From JBGPIT01 sp041485125 (GTDB lineage: Bacteria > Desulfobacterota > Binatia > UTPRO1), in NCBI GenBank assembly GCA_041485125.1, contig JBGPIT010000007.1, forward strand, positions 1 to 38,490: 38,490 nt of DNA. Direction: 5' to 3'. Position 1 is the first letter of the stretch; each line of letters opens with the position of its first letter. A model generated the notes under the pieces. It saw only the letters and a program-made list of their open reading frames with translations, was not told the origin of the DNA and ran no database searches. Below are positions 24,902-34,105 of this stretch, piece after piece. Position numbers and translations under genes: made by a program.

Positions 24902-26401
24902 CTGCTCGCGACCGCCGCGGGTCTCGCGCTCGGCGCGAGCTTCCTCGACTTCCGTCTGTGGCTGGTACCCTGGGTCGCGGTCGCGCCGTTGATCGTTCTC
25001 GCCGAACGCTCGTCGCCGCGACGGGCGTTCGGCCTCGGCATGCTTGCCGGCGTGAGTGGGATAGCCCTCGCCTTCTCCTGGCTGGTCTACGCCGTGCGGG
25101 TGTTCGGCGGCTTCGCGACGCCGCTGGCGCTCGCGATCTATGCCGCGCCGGTCGCGTGGATGGGACTCCAGATCGCGTGCTTCACGGGCGCGCTCGCGTC
25201 AGTGCGCGCCCTGCCCTTCGCCCTCAGCGCGCCGATCGTGTTCACGGCGGTGGAGTTCCTCTTCCCGTCGCTCTTCCCGTGGCGGCTCGCGCACACCCAG
25301 TACCGCGTGCCGGTGCTGCTTCAGAGTGGCGATCTCGCCGGACCGTCGCTGCTGAGCTTCACGATGGTGTGGGTCGCTGCCGCGATCGCCGCCACATGGT
25401 CCATGCTCCGCGCAGCGGCGCCGTCGCGCGCCGTGACCACAGGGCGCATCGCGCGGGCGGTCCTACCGGCGGCCGGCCTACTCGTCGCGCTGCTCGGGTA
25501 CGGGGTCTGGCGCCTCGCCGTCGTCCGCCAGGCGCGCGCCGCGGCTCCCGCGTTCCGTGCCGGCGTCATCCAAGGCAACATCGGCATCGAGCGCAAAGGC
25601 AACCGCAGCCTCTTCACGCGGAATCTCGACGAGTACCGCGCCCTCTCGCGCCAGGTCGCGCCGGCGGTCGATCTCCTCATCTGGCCGGAGACGGTCGTCC
25701 AGCAGCACATCGACGTCCGGACCTCGATCTTGCCGCCGGCGGAGCATCCGTTCCCCGATGCGCCGCGCCCCCTCGTCTTCGGCGGCCTCGGCGCCACCTG
25801 GATCGGCGGGCAGCGCCGACTCTTCAACAGCGCCTTTCTCGTGCGGGAGGATGGGCGCGTCGCCGGCCGCTACGACAAGCGCGTCCTGGTGCCGTTCGGC
25901 GAGTACATGCCGTTCGGCGAGCGCTTCCCCAAGCTGCGGGAGCTGAGCCCCGCCACCAGCAACTTCACCGCCGGCGTCGAGGCGGTCGTGTTGGCGGCAA
26001 CGCCGCAGGCGCGCATCGCGCCGCTCATTTGCTACGAGGACGTGATCCCGGGACCAGCGCGGGACGCGGTCGCGAAGGGCGCGACGCTGCTCGTGAACCT
26101 CACCAACGACGCCTGGTACGGTCCCACCGCCGAGCCGGTGCAGCACCAAGCGCTCGCGATCTGGCGCGCGGTCGAGACCCGGCGCGACCTCATCCGCGCG
26201 ACCAACACCGGCCTGACGAGCGCGATCACGGCGACCGGCGAGGTGCTTGCCGAGCTCCCGCTCTTCGAGGGCGCCGCGCTACCGGTGGAGGTGCGTCTCC
26301 TGCACGGCTCGACCATCTACGGGGTGGCCGGCGACCTCTTCGCGTGGACGGTCGTGGCGGCTGCGGCCGTCATGCTGATCACGCGCCGGCGCGCGCGCTG
26401 A
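24902..26401 (+). CDS. lnt: Apolipoprotein N-acyltransferase, start codon uncertain
   Basis: Lnt adds the third acyl chain to lipoproteins in the inner membrane. About six helices are followed by a nitrilase-like domain with the catalytic triad: Glu in LIWPETVV, Lys in YDKRVLVPFGEYMPF and Cys in LICYEDV. The N-terminal similarity begins near 24895 (ALLATAAGLALGASFLDFRLWLVPW). Between the propeller stop and this point the frame has no ATG, GTG or TTG. CTG 24902 is the only near-cognate start that keeps the first helix, while TTG 24989 would remove it. Function is secure; the start is not. Confidence 0.92.
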   Translation: MLATAAGLALGASFLDFRLWLVPWVAVAPLIVLAERSSPRRAFGLGMLAGVSGIALAFSWLVYAVRVFGGFATPLALAIYAAPVAWMGLQIACFTGALASVRALPFALSAPIVFTAVEFLFPSLFPWRLAHTQYRVPVLLQSGDLAGPSLLSFTMVWVAAAIAATWSMLRAAAPSRAVTTGRIARAVLPAAGLLVALLGYGVWRLAVVRQARAAAPAFRAGVIQGNIGIERKGNRSLFTRNLDEYRALSRQVAPAVDLLIWPETVVQQHIDVRTSILPPAEHPFPDAPRPLVFGGLGATWIGGQRRLFNSAFLVREDGRVAGRYDKRVLVPFGEYMPFGERFPKLRELSPATSNFTAGVEAVVLAATPQARIAPLICYEDVIPGPARDAVAKGATLLVNLTNDAWYGPTAEPVQHQALAIWRAVETRRDLIRATNTGLTSAITATGEVLAELPLFEGAALPVEVRLLHGSTIYGVAGDLFAWTVVAAAAVMLITRRRAR

Positions 26402-26477
26402 CGGGCGCACGAGCCGCGCAACCACCACGCGCCCCGGTCGACGCGTCGGCCGCGTCCGGTCGGATCGAAGCGACGTG

Positions 26478-26516
26478 GAGCGAGCGGGCACGCGCCTACA
26501 CGTGCCCGCTCCGCTC
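26478..26516. terminator. Bidirectional hairpin between lnt and the acylase gene
   Basis: AGCGGGCACG (26483-26492) pairs perfectly with CGTGCCCGCT (26501-26510) around an eight-base loop. GAGCG/CGCTC adds five more pairs past one bulged C. The two genes converge here, so the hairpin probably ends both transcripts, although no strong T-run is present. Confidence 0.65.
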
Positions 26517-26522
26517 GGCACG

Positions 26523-29500
26523 TCAGGGGTTGCAGGTGACCTTGATCGTGTCGGTGTCCTTCTGGCCGTCGCTCCGGGTGACGAGGATCTTGAAGGTCTG
26601 CTTGCCTTTCACGCCGGGCTTCTTCAGCGGCACCCTCAGGTAGGTCGGAGCGCAGACGTTCTGCGCCGTCACGGCCGGGCCGTAGTCGAGGATGCTGCCG
26701 TGGTCGCCGATCGTCACCGACGCCCCGAGCGCCCGGGCGGCGTTCATGAGCGCGACCCCGTTCGCGGCCTCGACGACCTTCTTCGCGTCGGGGCGCGGCT
26801 TCTTCAGCTCGAAGAGATTCACGTCGGCGCTCTGACACTGCACGGCGTGGTTGTCGACGATGCGCGGGTCGGTGTTGTTGAGGCAGAGGAAGAGATGGAC
26901 CACGCAGGTACCGTTCGCGCTCTCGTCGAAGTCGGCGCTGCCACCATCGGTGAGCGTGATCTGCGCCTTGGCAAGGTTCTCGGGCGTGGCCGGCGCGTCC
27001 ACCAGCACCTCGGCCGAGCAGTCGGTCTTGGGGCTGCCCTTGCCGGGGATGCAGCGGCCCGGACCGGCCACGGTGCAGCCGCCGAAGGTCGGATAGTTCT
27101 CACGCGCCGCCGCCGCCGCGACCACGTCGGCGGTCGTCAGCAGGGCGTCGTGGTAGCCGTTGCCGAGCCAGAGATCGACCTGATCGCCGTAATGCGGACG
27201 TCCCGGCTCGCCGTTCTCACCACCCGGGATGACGTTCTTGGCGACGATCGCGCCGGGTGCCATCTGGACCACGCTGCGCCGATTCGCGCCGCTGCCGAAC
27301 GAGAGACTGGCGGCCTGCGTCGGGCGGATGCCGTAGCTCGCGACGTCGACGGTGAAACGCGCGCCATCGGCGGGGAAGCCGGGCGGGTACGGCGCCGGCT
27401 GTGTCGGGATGCTGAAGGCGCCACCGCCGGCGATGCGGGTGTCGTTGAGATCGCCGTCGATGAAGCTCTGGAAGATCAGATAGTGGACCTTGCCCCAGAG
27501 ATAGTCGTCGACGTTCACCGAGCTCGCGTACGCGTTTACGAAGCTCGGTCCCGAGAGCAAGTCGAGAGCACCCTGCAAGCTCTTCACCAGGAGCATGTCG
27601 CGCTCCTGCGCCGCGGTCAGGCTCACGGTCGTGTCATTGAAGAAGTTGATGCCCGAAGCGCCGACTCCCGTGAACGGCACCGCGTCGAGTAGGCGCATCA
27701 GACCGCGGAGGGCGTCGAGATCGCCGGGTCGATAGCCGACGCTGCTCGCCGCGAGCGCGGCGTCGAAGGTGTTCACGACCAGGCGGCCGACCGCCACGTT
27801 GTAGATCGTGGTCGCGACGCTATTGATCAGGTCTTGCGGCGTCGGCACGCCCGGATCGCCCGCCGTGTTGAAGCCCGCCGGCGTGTTGAAGGTCCACGCG
27901 TTCAGACGGTTGCGGGCGTCGATGATCTTCGGATTCACCAGCGCAGCGAGCTGCGGCGGCGCGCCCCCGCCCTGCGCGTCGTCGACGGCGGTGACGAAAT
28001 ACTTGGCGAGCCGGCGTCCCTCGAGCTGGTTCACGTCCGCCTGCATGCGCTGCATGTCGGCGAACGAGATCACGCCGTCACCCGCGGGCGTTCCCGGCGG
28101 CGTCGGAATGAGGTTCAGCTCGCTCTTGATCATCTCGGTGATACGGGCGGCGCGGAACTCGTCGTAGCCGCGGCTCAGATAGGGCGCGGTGCCGGCGAGC
28201 GGCTCGTCGAGCGGATCGTTGTCGGCGGTGTTGCCGATCGGGTCGTTGTTGGCGTTCACGAAGAAGTGCGCCGGCGGGTTCTCGATCTGCGGTACCTCGG
28301 CGGGCGGCACGACCTCGTACGGCACCGCCTGACCCGCCGGCTGCGGTCCGCCGAGCGCTTTCCACTCGTTGCCGCCGGTGCCGTTGCGGATCACCCAGGG
28401 CGGGTTGCCGGAGACCGCGCCGGCATCGATGTCCTCGCGCACCGGAAACTCGCCGCTCGCGAAGTAGGCGAGGTTGCCGGCGGTGTCGGCGTAGCCCCAA
28501 TTCTGCGAGCCGAAGTCGAAAAACTGGAGACCGCTCTTGAACTGGGTGAGGTTGGTCGCGGCGTTCCAGACGAAGAACGTCTCGAGCTCGCGTGTCGGAT
28601 AGAGGCCGGTGAACTGGATCGAGAGCGCCGAGCCGCCGCTGTGGCTCGCGGGGAATGGGAACGGCTCCAGGGTCTGCGGAAAGATCGGTCCGTGACGGGG
28701 CACGACGAGCACGTTGGTCGGCACGAAGTTGGCGAGAAGCGCCGACACGTCGATCGGCGACGGTGGCAGCTGCTGGAACGGATTCAGCCCGAGGGCGCTC
28801 GCGAGGACGTTGCGCTCGAAGCCGGTCACGTTGCCGTTCTCGGCATTCACCTTCACGACCAGCGGCAGCTTGGTGATCGGCTCCGGGTTGCCGAGGTAGT
28901 GGCTGAAGAGGTTGCCGGCGCCGTCGCTGGAGACGTCCTCGAGGTACCAGTCGGTGACGTCGGCCGGGTTCGTCGTCGAGCCCCACGCGATGTTCTCGTT
29001 GTGCCCTTGGACGACGCCGGGCGCGCCGGCAAAGCCGATGCCGGTCACGTTGAGATTGCCGCCGCGATCTTTGGTGTTGACGTGCAGCTCGTAAAAGGTC
29101 GGCGGGCTGCCGAGGCCGAGGTGCGGATCGTTGGCGAGGATCGGGTGACCGCTGTCGGTGACGGTGCCGTCGACGCCCCATTCGTTCGAGCCGACCGTGC
29201 CGCGCTCGCGGATCGCGCGCATCGCCGGCTGCTGCATGAGCTGGGCGATGTACTCGCGCGCCTTGGTGATCGTCGCCTTGCGTGCGCTCGCGACGGCCTT
29301 CCGCTGGGCCGCGCTCGGCACCCGGCGCGGCGCGGCCGGCGCTTTCGCGACGGCGGCTCCCGCGTTTTGCGATCCGACCTTTCGGGGCGCGGGTTTCGCG
29401 ACGCTCGCCTCGACGTTGGATTCGCCTCGCGCCAGCATGATCGTCTTTTCGACCGTGAGCGCGCTCAGCGGGATCGGCACGTTGCTGGCGTCGGGCACGG

Positions 29501-30233
29501 TGAAGGCGTTCTCCTCCGGTCGCGCCCGGGCGAGGTCCTCGTAGTAGGCGGTCTCGCCGGTCGGACCGAGGGTGTCGGTCAGGTTTTTCAGATCACCGGT
29601 CGGACCGTCGTCGAAGTCGAAGGAGAGCTGAAAGGCCTGCAGCTTGCCGAAGACCACCGAGTCGACCGGCGTCCAGGGCGCAATCTGGGTCACGTGCAGG
29701 AGGCCGTACTCCGCCGGCAGGTTGCCGGTGACGTTCGCCAGCGTGATGTACTCGTTCACACCGTCGGCGTACGACTGCAGCGCGCTCTGCACCGACGGCG
29801 ACAGCGCGTTGAAGGAGTCGACCGCGGCGCGCCGCAATCCGAGGGTCTGGAAGAACAGGTCTTGGGTGAGGTTGCTGATGTTGCCGGGAAACGGCGGGAC
29901 GGTCGGATCGGGACCGGAGCCGATCTGGAAATCGGGAAAGCCGAGCACCTCGGAGACGGTGCCGCTCGGGATGCGGCGGAACATGTCCATCTGGAACATG
30001 CGCTCGCTGGCGTGGATGTAGCCGAGCACGAACGCGGCGTCGTTGAGAGTCGACGCGTAGACGTGCGGGATGCCGAGATTGTCCCGCACCACGTCGACGG
30101 GCTGCGAGAGCTGCGCGAACGTCAGGGTCTGCGCAATCGGGAGATCGGTCACGTCGGTGGCGGAAGCGACTTGCGGCACCACCATCGCGACAGCGGCGAG
30201 ATACGGCACGAGACGCCGGACGATACGACTCAT
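26523..30233 (-). CDS. Secreted penicillin acylase-family (S45) hydrolase with extra C-terminal domain
   Basis: This N-terminal-nucleophile hydrolase cleaves amide bonds of acylated compounds. Substrates of relatives include penicillins and acyl-homoserine lactones. The 1236-residue precursor has a signal peptide (about 25 residues), an alpha-chain region, and a spacer rich in Ala, Lys and Arg. The autocatalytic Gly-Ser site is TVGSNEWG, making Ser349 the nucleophile of the beta chain. ANDPHLGL follows, as in the family. Relatives are usually 750-850 residues. The last 180 or so, from Cys1053, form an additional domain with about nine Cys. AAGGAGG lies six bases before ATG 30233. Confidence 0.93.
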   Translation of the reverse strand: MSRIVRRLVPYLAAVAMVVPQVASATDVTDLPIAQTLTFAQLSQPVDVVRDNLGIPHVYASTLNDAAFVLGYIHASERMFQMDMFRRIPSGTVSEVLGFPDFQIGSGPDPTVPPFPGNISNLTQDLFFQTLGLRRAAVDSFNALSPSVQSALQSYADGVNEYITLANVTGNLPAEYGLLHVTQIAPWTPVDSVVFGKLQAFQLSFDFDDGPTGDLKNLTDTLGPTGETAYYEDLARARPEENAFTVPDASNVPIPLSALTVEKTIMLARGESNVEASVAKPAPRKVGSQNAGAAVAKAPAAPRRVPSAAQRKAVASARKATITKAREYIAQLMQQPAMRAIRERGTVGSNEWGVDGTVTDSGHPILANDPHLGLGSPPTFYELHVNTKDRGGNLNVTGIGFAGAPGVVQGHNENIAWGSTTNPADVTDWYLEDVSSDGAGNLFSHYLGNPEPITKLPLVVKVNAENGNVTGFERNVLASALGLNPFQQLPPSPIDVSALLANFVPTNVLVVPRHGPIFPQTLEPFPFPASHSGGSALSIQFTGLYPTRELETFFVWNAATNLTQFKSGLQFFDFGSQNWGYADTAGNLAYFASGEFPVREDIDAGAVSGNPPWVIRNGTGGNEWKALGGPQPAGQAVPYEVVPPAEVPQIENPPAHFFVNANNDPIGNTADNDPLDEPLAGTAPYLSRGYDEFRAARITEMIKSELNLIPTPPGTPAGDGVISFADMQRMQADVNQLEGRRLAKYFVTAVDDAQGGGAPPQLAALVNPKIIDARNRLNAWTFNTPAGFNTAGDPGVPTPQDLINSVATTIYNVAVGRLVVNTFDAALAASSVGYRPGDLDALRGLMRLLDAVPFTGVGASGINFFNDTTVSLTAAQERDMLLVKSLQGALDLLSGPSFVNAYASSVNVDDYLWGKVHYLIFQSFIDGDLNDTRIAGGGAFSIPTQPAPYPPGFPADGARFTVDVASYGIRPTQAASLSFGSGANRRSVVQMAPGAIVAKNVIPGGENGEPGRPHYGDQVDLWLGNGYHDALLTTADVVAAAAARENYPTFGGCTVAGPGRCIPGKGSPKTDCSAEVLVDAPATPENLAKAQITLTDGGSADFDESANGTCVVHLFLCLNNTDPRIVDNHAVQCQSADVNLFELKKPRPDAKKVVEAANGVALMNAARALGASVTIGDHGSILDYGPAVTAQNVCAPTYLRVPLKKPGVKGKQTFKILVTRSDGQKDTDTIKVTCNP

Positions 30234-30334
30234 GGCTACCCTCCTTCGGATGTGGGGATCGGGGCTACGGCACTCTCGCGGCTCACCCGACGCGGCATAC
30301 GACGCGAGTCGAAGAATCGGAGTCGCGCGCGCGG

Positions 30335-30364
30335 ATTAGACGGCGGCCCCGGTTCAGAAGTCAA
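30335..30364 (-). promoter_or_regulatory. Promoter of the acylase gene
   Basis: On the minus strand TTGACT (30364-30359, 5/6) and TCTAAT (30340-30335, 5/6) are 18 bases apart. Transcription would start near 30328, about 95 bases before the ATG. Confidence 0.6.
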
Positions 30365-30410
30365 GCTGAAAGTGCGAGTCGTCTTGCAAACCCGAGAGGA
30401 GTCGTATTCG

Positions 30411-30437
30411 ATGATCCCGGTCCGCACCGATGTATGA
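30411..30437 (+). CDS. Eight-codon leader peptide overlapping gspA
   Basis: ATG 30411 opens MIPVRTDV followed by TGA at 30435-30437. A strong AGAGGAG (30395-30401) lies nine bases before it. The tiny frame ends five bases inside gspA, whose own ATG at 30430 has no Shine-Dalgarno. Ribosomes finishing the leader could restart at gspA. Translation is unproven. Confidence 0.4.
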   Translation: MIPVRTDV

Positions 30438-32304
30438 GGCTCTCTATGGTCTCCGGGAGCTGCCGTTCCGGCTCACCCCGGACCCGCACTATCTCTTCCT
30501 GAGCGAGCACCACCGCGAAGCGCTCGGACATCTCTTGTTCGGGATTCGCGAGGGCGCGGGCTTCGTCGCGGTCACCGGCGAGATCGGCACCGGCAAGACG
30601 ACGCTGCTCCGTACGCTGCTGCGCGAGCTCGAGTCGAACACGGTCGTCGCCTACATTTTCAATCCGGCGCTCTCGGACCTCGAGCTGCTGCAGACGGTCA
30701 ACAGCGAGTTTGCCCTGCCGTCGGGCTCGACGAGCAAGAAGGAGCTGGTCGACGCGCTGAATCGTTTCCTGGTCGCGGAGAAGGAAGCCGGCCGGCGCGT
30801 GATCGTCATCGTCGACGAGGCGCAGAATCTGGCCCCGTCGGTGCTCGAGCAGCTCCGGCTGCTCTCGAACCTCGAGACCGAGACCGACAAGCTGCTGCAA
30901 ATCGTGCTCGTCGGCCAGCCCGAGCTGCGCGACATGCTAGGGCGACCCGACCTCGAGCAGCTGAACCAACGGATCACGGTCCGCTGGCATCTCGCCGCGC
31001 TCGACCGCGACGAGACCGCGGCGTACGTCCGCCACCGCCTGCGCGTCGCCGGCGGCCCGGCCGCCGCCGGGCTCTTCACCTCGGCTGCCTTACGCCGAAT
31101 CTACGGCTACGCCGCCGGCGTTCCGCGTCTCATCAACATCGTGGCGCACCGCACGCTATTGATCGGCTACACGGAAGAGCGCCGTTCGATCACGCGCGCG
31201 ATCGTGTCGCGCGCGGTGCGTGAGCTCCGCCGCGACGACGCCGCGGCCCACCGCCGGATCGATCACGTCCTCGGATGGCGGGCGATCGGCGCCACCGCCG
31301 CCGCGCTCGTCCTCGGGATCGCGGCCGCGTTCGCCGCCTTGCGGCCGCCACATCACCCGGCGGCCGAGCGCGGGCCGCAGAGCCTCGCGCTCGCCGCGCC
31401 TGCGACGGCCGAGCCATCACCCGCCGAGCCGCGCAGCGCATCCGATGCAGCGCCGGCCGCGGCGCCGCGCGAGTCCGCTTCGGTTGCAGCGACCGAGCCG
31501 GCGCGGGACGGTGCGCAGGCCGCGCCCGCGGTCGCGGACCCCGCACCGCCGTCGGCATCGGCCGAACCACCTGGCGCCGCCGACCAGCACGCCGCGCTCG
31601 CGCCCGCCGACGCACCGAGCGGCGCTACGGTCGCGCGCGCGGGCCGCCCGCCCCTCACCGCCGCGCCCGCCTTGTGGGAGGCGCTCGCCGCCGTCGATCA
31701 CCGGGAGGCCGCCATCGCCGCCGTGAGCGCGCTGCTTACGGCGTGGAAGACCGATCCGCTCACCGCCGAGGAGCGCGCCGCGGGGAGTCTCGACCTCGAA
31801 GCGATCGCGGCGCGACGCGGGCTTCGTTACCTCCCGACGAGCGGGAATCTGACCCGCCTCCAGCTGCTCGATCTTCCCGCCGTGCTCGAGCTGTCGCTGC
31901 CACCGTCGGGTCAGCGACGGTTCGCGCTCCTCGCACGCATGGACGGGACGCGGCCGGTGATACGCTTCGGTGGTCTCGAAGCGCGCCTCGACCCCGAGGA
32001 GATCGGCGGCGCGTGGCTCGGCGACGCGCACGTCTTCTGGCGCGACTTCGAGCGCTTTCCGCCATTCCTCACGCTCGGCAGCAGCGGTCCGGAGGTCGAG
32101 CGCTTGCAGCGGCTGCTTGGTCGCGTCGGAGAGTACCGCGAGGCGCCGTCGTCGCATTTCAACAGCGCGACGGCGGAGGCGATCGCGCGCTTCCAGCGCT
32201 CGCGCCGCCTGCCACCCGATGGTATCGTCGGCCCTCTGACCAAGATCCTTCTCTACGGCGGCGTCGCGGGGTATGAACGCCCCCGCCTGCGCGACGACAC
32301 GTGA
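30430..32304 (+). CDS. gspA: GspA/ExeA-type ATPase with peptidoglycan-binding domain
   Basis: GspA with GspB uses ATP to help the type II secretion secretin cross and assemble through peptidoglycan. The 624-residue protein has a cytoplasmic AAA domain with Walker A GEIGTGKT (50-57) and Walker B VIVIVDEAQ. A membrane helix lies at about 283-305, followed by a long Ala/Pro-rich periplasmic linker. Then comes a domain resembling the C39-peptidase-like region of ExeA, and a C-terminal peptidoglycan-binding domain (LGSSGPEVERLQRLLG, ARFQRSRRLPPDGIVG). ATG 30430 is the only start after the in-frame stop at 30412. Its stop overlaps gspB as GTGA. Confidence 0.93.
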   Translation: MYEALYGLRELPFRLTPDPHYLFLSEHHREALGHLLFGIREGAGFVAVTGEIGTGKTTLLRTLLRELESNTVVAYIFNPALSDLELLQTVNSEFALPSGSTSKKELVDALNRFLVAEKEAGRRVIVIVDEAQNLAPSVLEQLRLLSNLETETDKLLQIVLVGQPELRDMLGRPDLEQLNQRITVRWHLAALDRDETAAYVRHRLRVAGGPAAAGLFTSAALRRIYGYAAGVPRLINIVAHRTLLIGYTEERRSITRAIVSRAVRELRRDDAAAHRRIDHVLGWRAIGATAAALVLGIAAAFAALRPPHHPAAERGPQSLALAAPATAEPSPAEPRSASDAAPAAAPRESASVAATEPARDGAQAAPAVADPAPPSASAEPPGAADQHAALAPADAPSGATVARAGRPPLTAAPALWEALAAVDHREAAIAAVSALLTAWKTDPLTAEERAAGSLDLEAIAARRGLRYLPTSGNLTRLQLLDLPAVLELSLPPSGQRRFALLARMDGTRPVIRFGGLEARLDPEEIGGAWLGDAHVFWRDFERFPPFLTLGSSGPEVERLQRLLGRVGEYREAPSSHFNSATAEAIARFQRSRRLPPDGIVGPLTKILLYGGVAGYERPRLRDDT

Positions 32305-33320
32305 GCACGATCCTCGACGCACTGAAGAAGGTGGAGCGCGAGCGCCAACCGGCGCGCGGGCCGCTTCTCGACGTGCCCACACCCGAGGAGCCGAAGCGGC
32401 GGCGCCGGGTGTCGCTCGCCATGATCGTCGCGTGCGCGACGCTCGGCTTCGCGGCCGGCGTCGGCCTCGCGTTGTGGCGCAACACGGCACCGGTCGAGAT
32501 CGCCGCGGTGCCGGACGCGGTCGACGTACCACCGCAAGCCGAGGTCGCCCCGCCGCAACCGGCCGCGCCCGCCGTCGCGGTGGTACCGGCGGTCCCGCCA
32601 CAGCCCGCCCCCGAGCAGGTCGCGGCAGCGGAGCAACCGGCGACTGGCGCGGCGAACGGCGAGCCCGCGGCGCCCAGCGCCGCCGAGCCGGAGCAGGTTG
32701 CGAGCGCGCGCCAGGCCGATGTTCCACCGCCTGTCGAAAGCGCGCCGAATGCGGCTGCACCCGCCCCGAATGCGCCGTCCGCCGTCGAACCGGAAGGATC
32801 GGCGCTCGAGCCGTCACCCTTCGGCCCGCGACGCGGCGGTGGGGCCGTGCCCGACGCGGCACAACCACGAGCGGTGCCTCCACGCGCCGGCACGGTCGTC
32901 GCCAATGCGCCGAGAACGTCGACGGGAATGCCGGTGCCCGGCGCACCGCCCAAGGCACCGCAAGCGCCGCCGCCCCTGGTCGTGTCGCCAAACGGGGAAG
33001 TCCAGCCGCTCGTACTTCCGCCGCCGGAAGAAGCGGTCGAGCCCGAAGAAGAACCCGAAGAGGCGGCACCACCACCGCCGCAAGAGAAGCTCTTCGACAC
33101 CGGCCGGTCGCCCGCGGGTCAACCGAAGGTCGTGTTGAGCTTTCTGCAGTGGTCGGCCGACCCGGCACGACGCTTCGCGGTCATCAGCATCGAGGGCGCG
33201 CCGAGTCAGCGCGTGCAAGAGGGCGACACGGCAGGCGGCATGACGGTTGCCGCGATCACGCCTACGGGCGTGCGCTTGAAGCACGACGCGACCGTGTTCA
33301 CGATCACACCGCGCCACTGA
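32301..33320 (+). CDS. gspB: GspB-type general secretion protein
   Basis: GspB partners GspA in secretin assembly. The 339-residue protein begins with the typical MSTILDALKKVERER. A membrane helix follows at about residues 40-60, then a very long Pro/Ala-rich periplasmic spacer. The conserved C-terminal GspB domain (VVLSFLQWSADPARRFAVIS, with GVRLKHDATVFTI) resembles the periplasmic domain of GspC. GTG 32301 overlaps the gspA stop. No secretin or other type II genes are in the window, so the pair is an outlying part of the system. Confidence 0.93.
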   Translation: MSTILDALKKVERERQPARGPLLDVPTPEEPKRRRRVSLAMIVACATLGFAAGVGLALWRNTAPVEIAAVPDAVDVPPQAEVAPPQPAAPAVAVVPAVPPQPAPEQVAAAEQPATGAANGEPAAPSAAEPEQVASARQADVPPPVESAPNAAAPAPNAPSAVEPEGSALEPSPFGPRRGGGAVPDAAQPRAVPPRAGTVVANAPRTSTGMPVPGAPPKAPQAPPPLVVSPNGEVQPLVLPPPEEAVEPEEEPEEAAPPPPQEKLFDTGRSPAGQPKVVLSFLQWSADPARRFAVISIEGAPSQRVQEGDTAGGMTVAAITPTGVRLKHDATVFTITPRH

Positions 33321-33484
33321 GCGCGGTACTCAGCCTTCGACGAGCCGACTCTCACACCCGCCGGCGACTCACGCCGCCAACATCTCTGCCGCGATCTCGT
33401 CGATGTACGCGTTCCGCAGCTGCGGTGTGGATGCGCGGGCTCTCGGGCGCCGCCGGTGATCGGCGGGCGCGGCGGGATTCGGCA

Positions 33485-33510
33485 GGGCGGCGCGCCGCGC
33501 GACGCCGCCC
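33485..33510 (-). terminator. Hairpin after the PKD lipoprotein gene
   Basis: GGGCGGCG (33485-33492) and CGCCGCCC (33503-33510) pair perfectly around a ten-base GC-rich loop, 10 bases past the stop codon on the minus strand. There is no T-run. The remaining 33321-33520 interval, facing gspB, shows only a short palindrome at 33414-33425. Confidence 0.4.
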
Positions 33511-33520
33511 GCCGCTATCA

Positions 33521-33949
33521 CTACTCGGTGCCGCCGACCTCGATATCGACGTAGTCGGAATCGGAGTCGCCGGTCGAGTCGCCGACCTCCACCGAGGCCC
33601 GGTACGTGCCGGCCTTGTCGTAGACGTGGGTCGGGTTCACGTCGCCGCTGGTCGGCGATCCATCGCCGAAATCCCACTTGATCGTGCGCTGGCCACTGCC
33701 GCCGGAGATGTCGGCTTTGAGCTGCACCGAGAGCGGCGGCTTGCCGTCCTCGGGTTCCGCTTCCGCCCACACCATCAGGATCTCTTCGCCTTCGTCCGCT
33801 TCCGCAGCCGCGGCCGGCGACCCGGCCGCGGCCGGACTCGTGACAGGTGTCGCGGTCGGCGCCGTGCTCGCCTTCTCCTCACTCCGCGTACAACCCGCGG
33901 TACACACGGCCGCCAGAGCGCCCACCATCATCAAGAGCGAGACTTTCAT
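33521..33949 (-). CDS. PKD-domain lipoprotein
   Basis: The 142-residue protein has a lipoprotein signal peptide with lipobox TAGC near residue 19. An Ala/Thr/Pro linker and an acidic stretch follow, then one PKD domain with the signature WDFGDGSPTSG followed by PTHVYDKAGTY. PKD domains are immunoglobulin-like modules in surface proteins and often mediate binding. No enzyme domain is attached. GGAGGACGC before ATG 33949 gives a strong ribosome site and decides against an earlier in-frame ATG seven codons upstream. Confidence 0.87.
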   Translation of the reverse strand: MKVSLLMMVGALAAVCTAGCTRSEEKASTAPTATPVTSPAAAGSPAAAAEADEGEEILMVWAEAEPEDGKPPLSVQLKADISGGSGQRTIKWDFGDGSPTSGDVNPTHVYDKAGTYRASVEVGDSTGDSDSDYVDIEVGGTE

Positions 33950-33985
33950 GCGTCCTCCTCGCGCCATTTTGTTAAAAGGCGCCGA

Positions 33986-34014
33986 ATTCTGGCCAAAGGT
34001 GGTGAGCGAGTCAA
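33986..34014 (-). promoter_or_regulatory. Promoter of the PKD lipoprotein gene
   Basis: On the minus strand TTGACT (34014-34009, 5/6) and CAGAAT (33991-33986, 4/6) are exactly 17 bases apart. Transcription should start about 30 bases before the ATG. Confidence 0.58.
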
Positions 34015-34105
34015 GCGAGGTAGCCGCGCGGTCGCAACGCAGAAAATGGCGCGTGTGCGCGGACTTATCGTTTCGGGGACAGGAACGGCGGCGCTGCGAG
34101 CGGAA

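Noticed and set aside
27834..30437. 867-codon plus-strand frame opposite the acylase
   Set aside because: Its composition is that of a shadow frame (Arg, Val, Glu, Gly rich, no motifs), and the acylase on the other strand is unambiguous.
31417..33168. Long minus-strand open frames opposite gspA and gspB
   Set aside because: They are Arg/Pro/Ser-rich products of GC-rich codon bias. The plus-strand frames have clear family motifs.
33369..33430. Protein-like tail (QLRNAYIDEIAAEMLAA) in a minus frame after the PKD lipoprotein
   Set aside because: The frame overlaps the lipoprotein gene in a different phase and is Arg-rich elsewhere, so a gene remnant cannot be supported.
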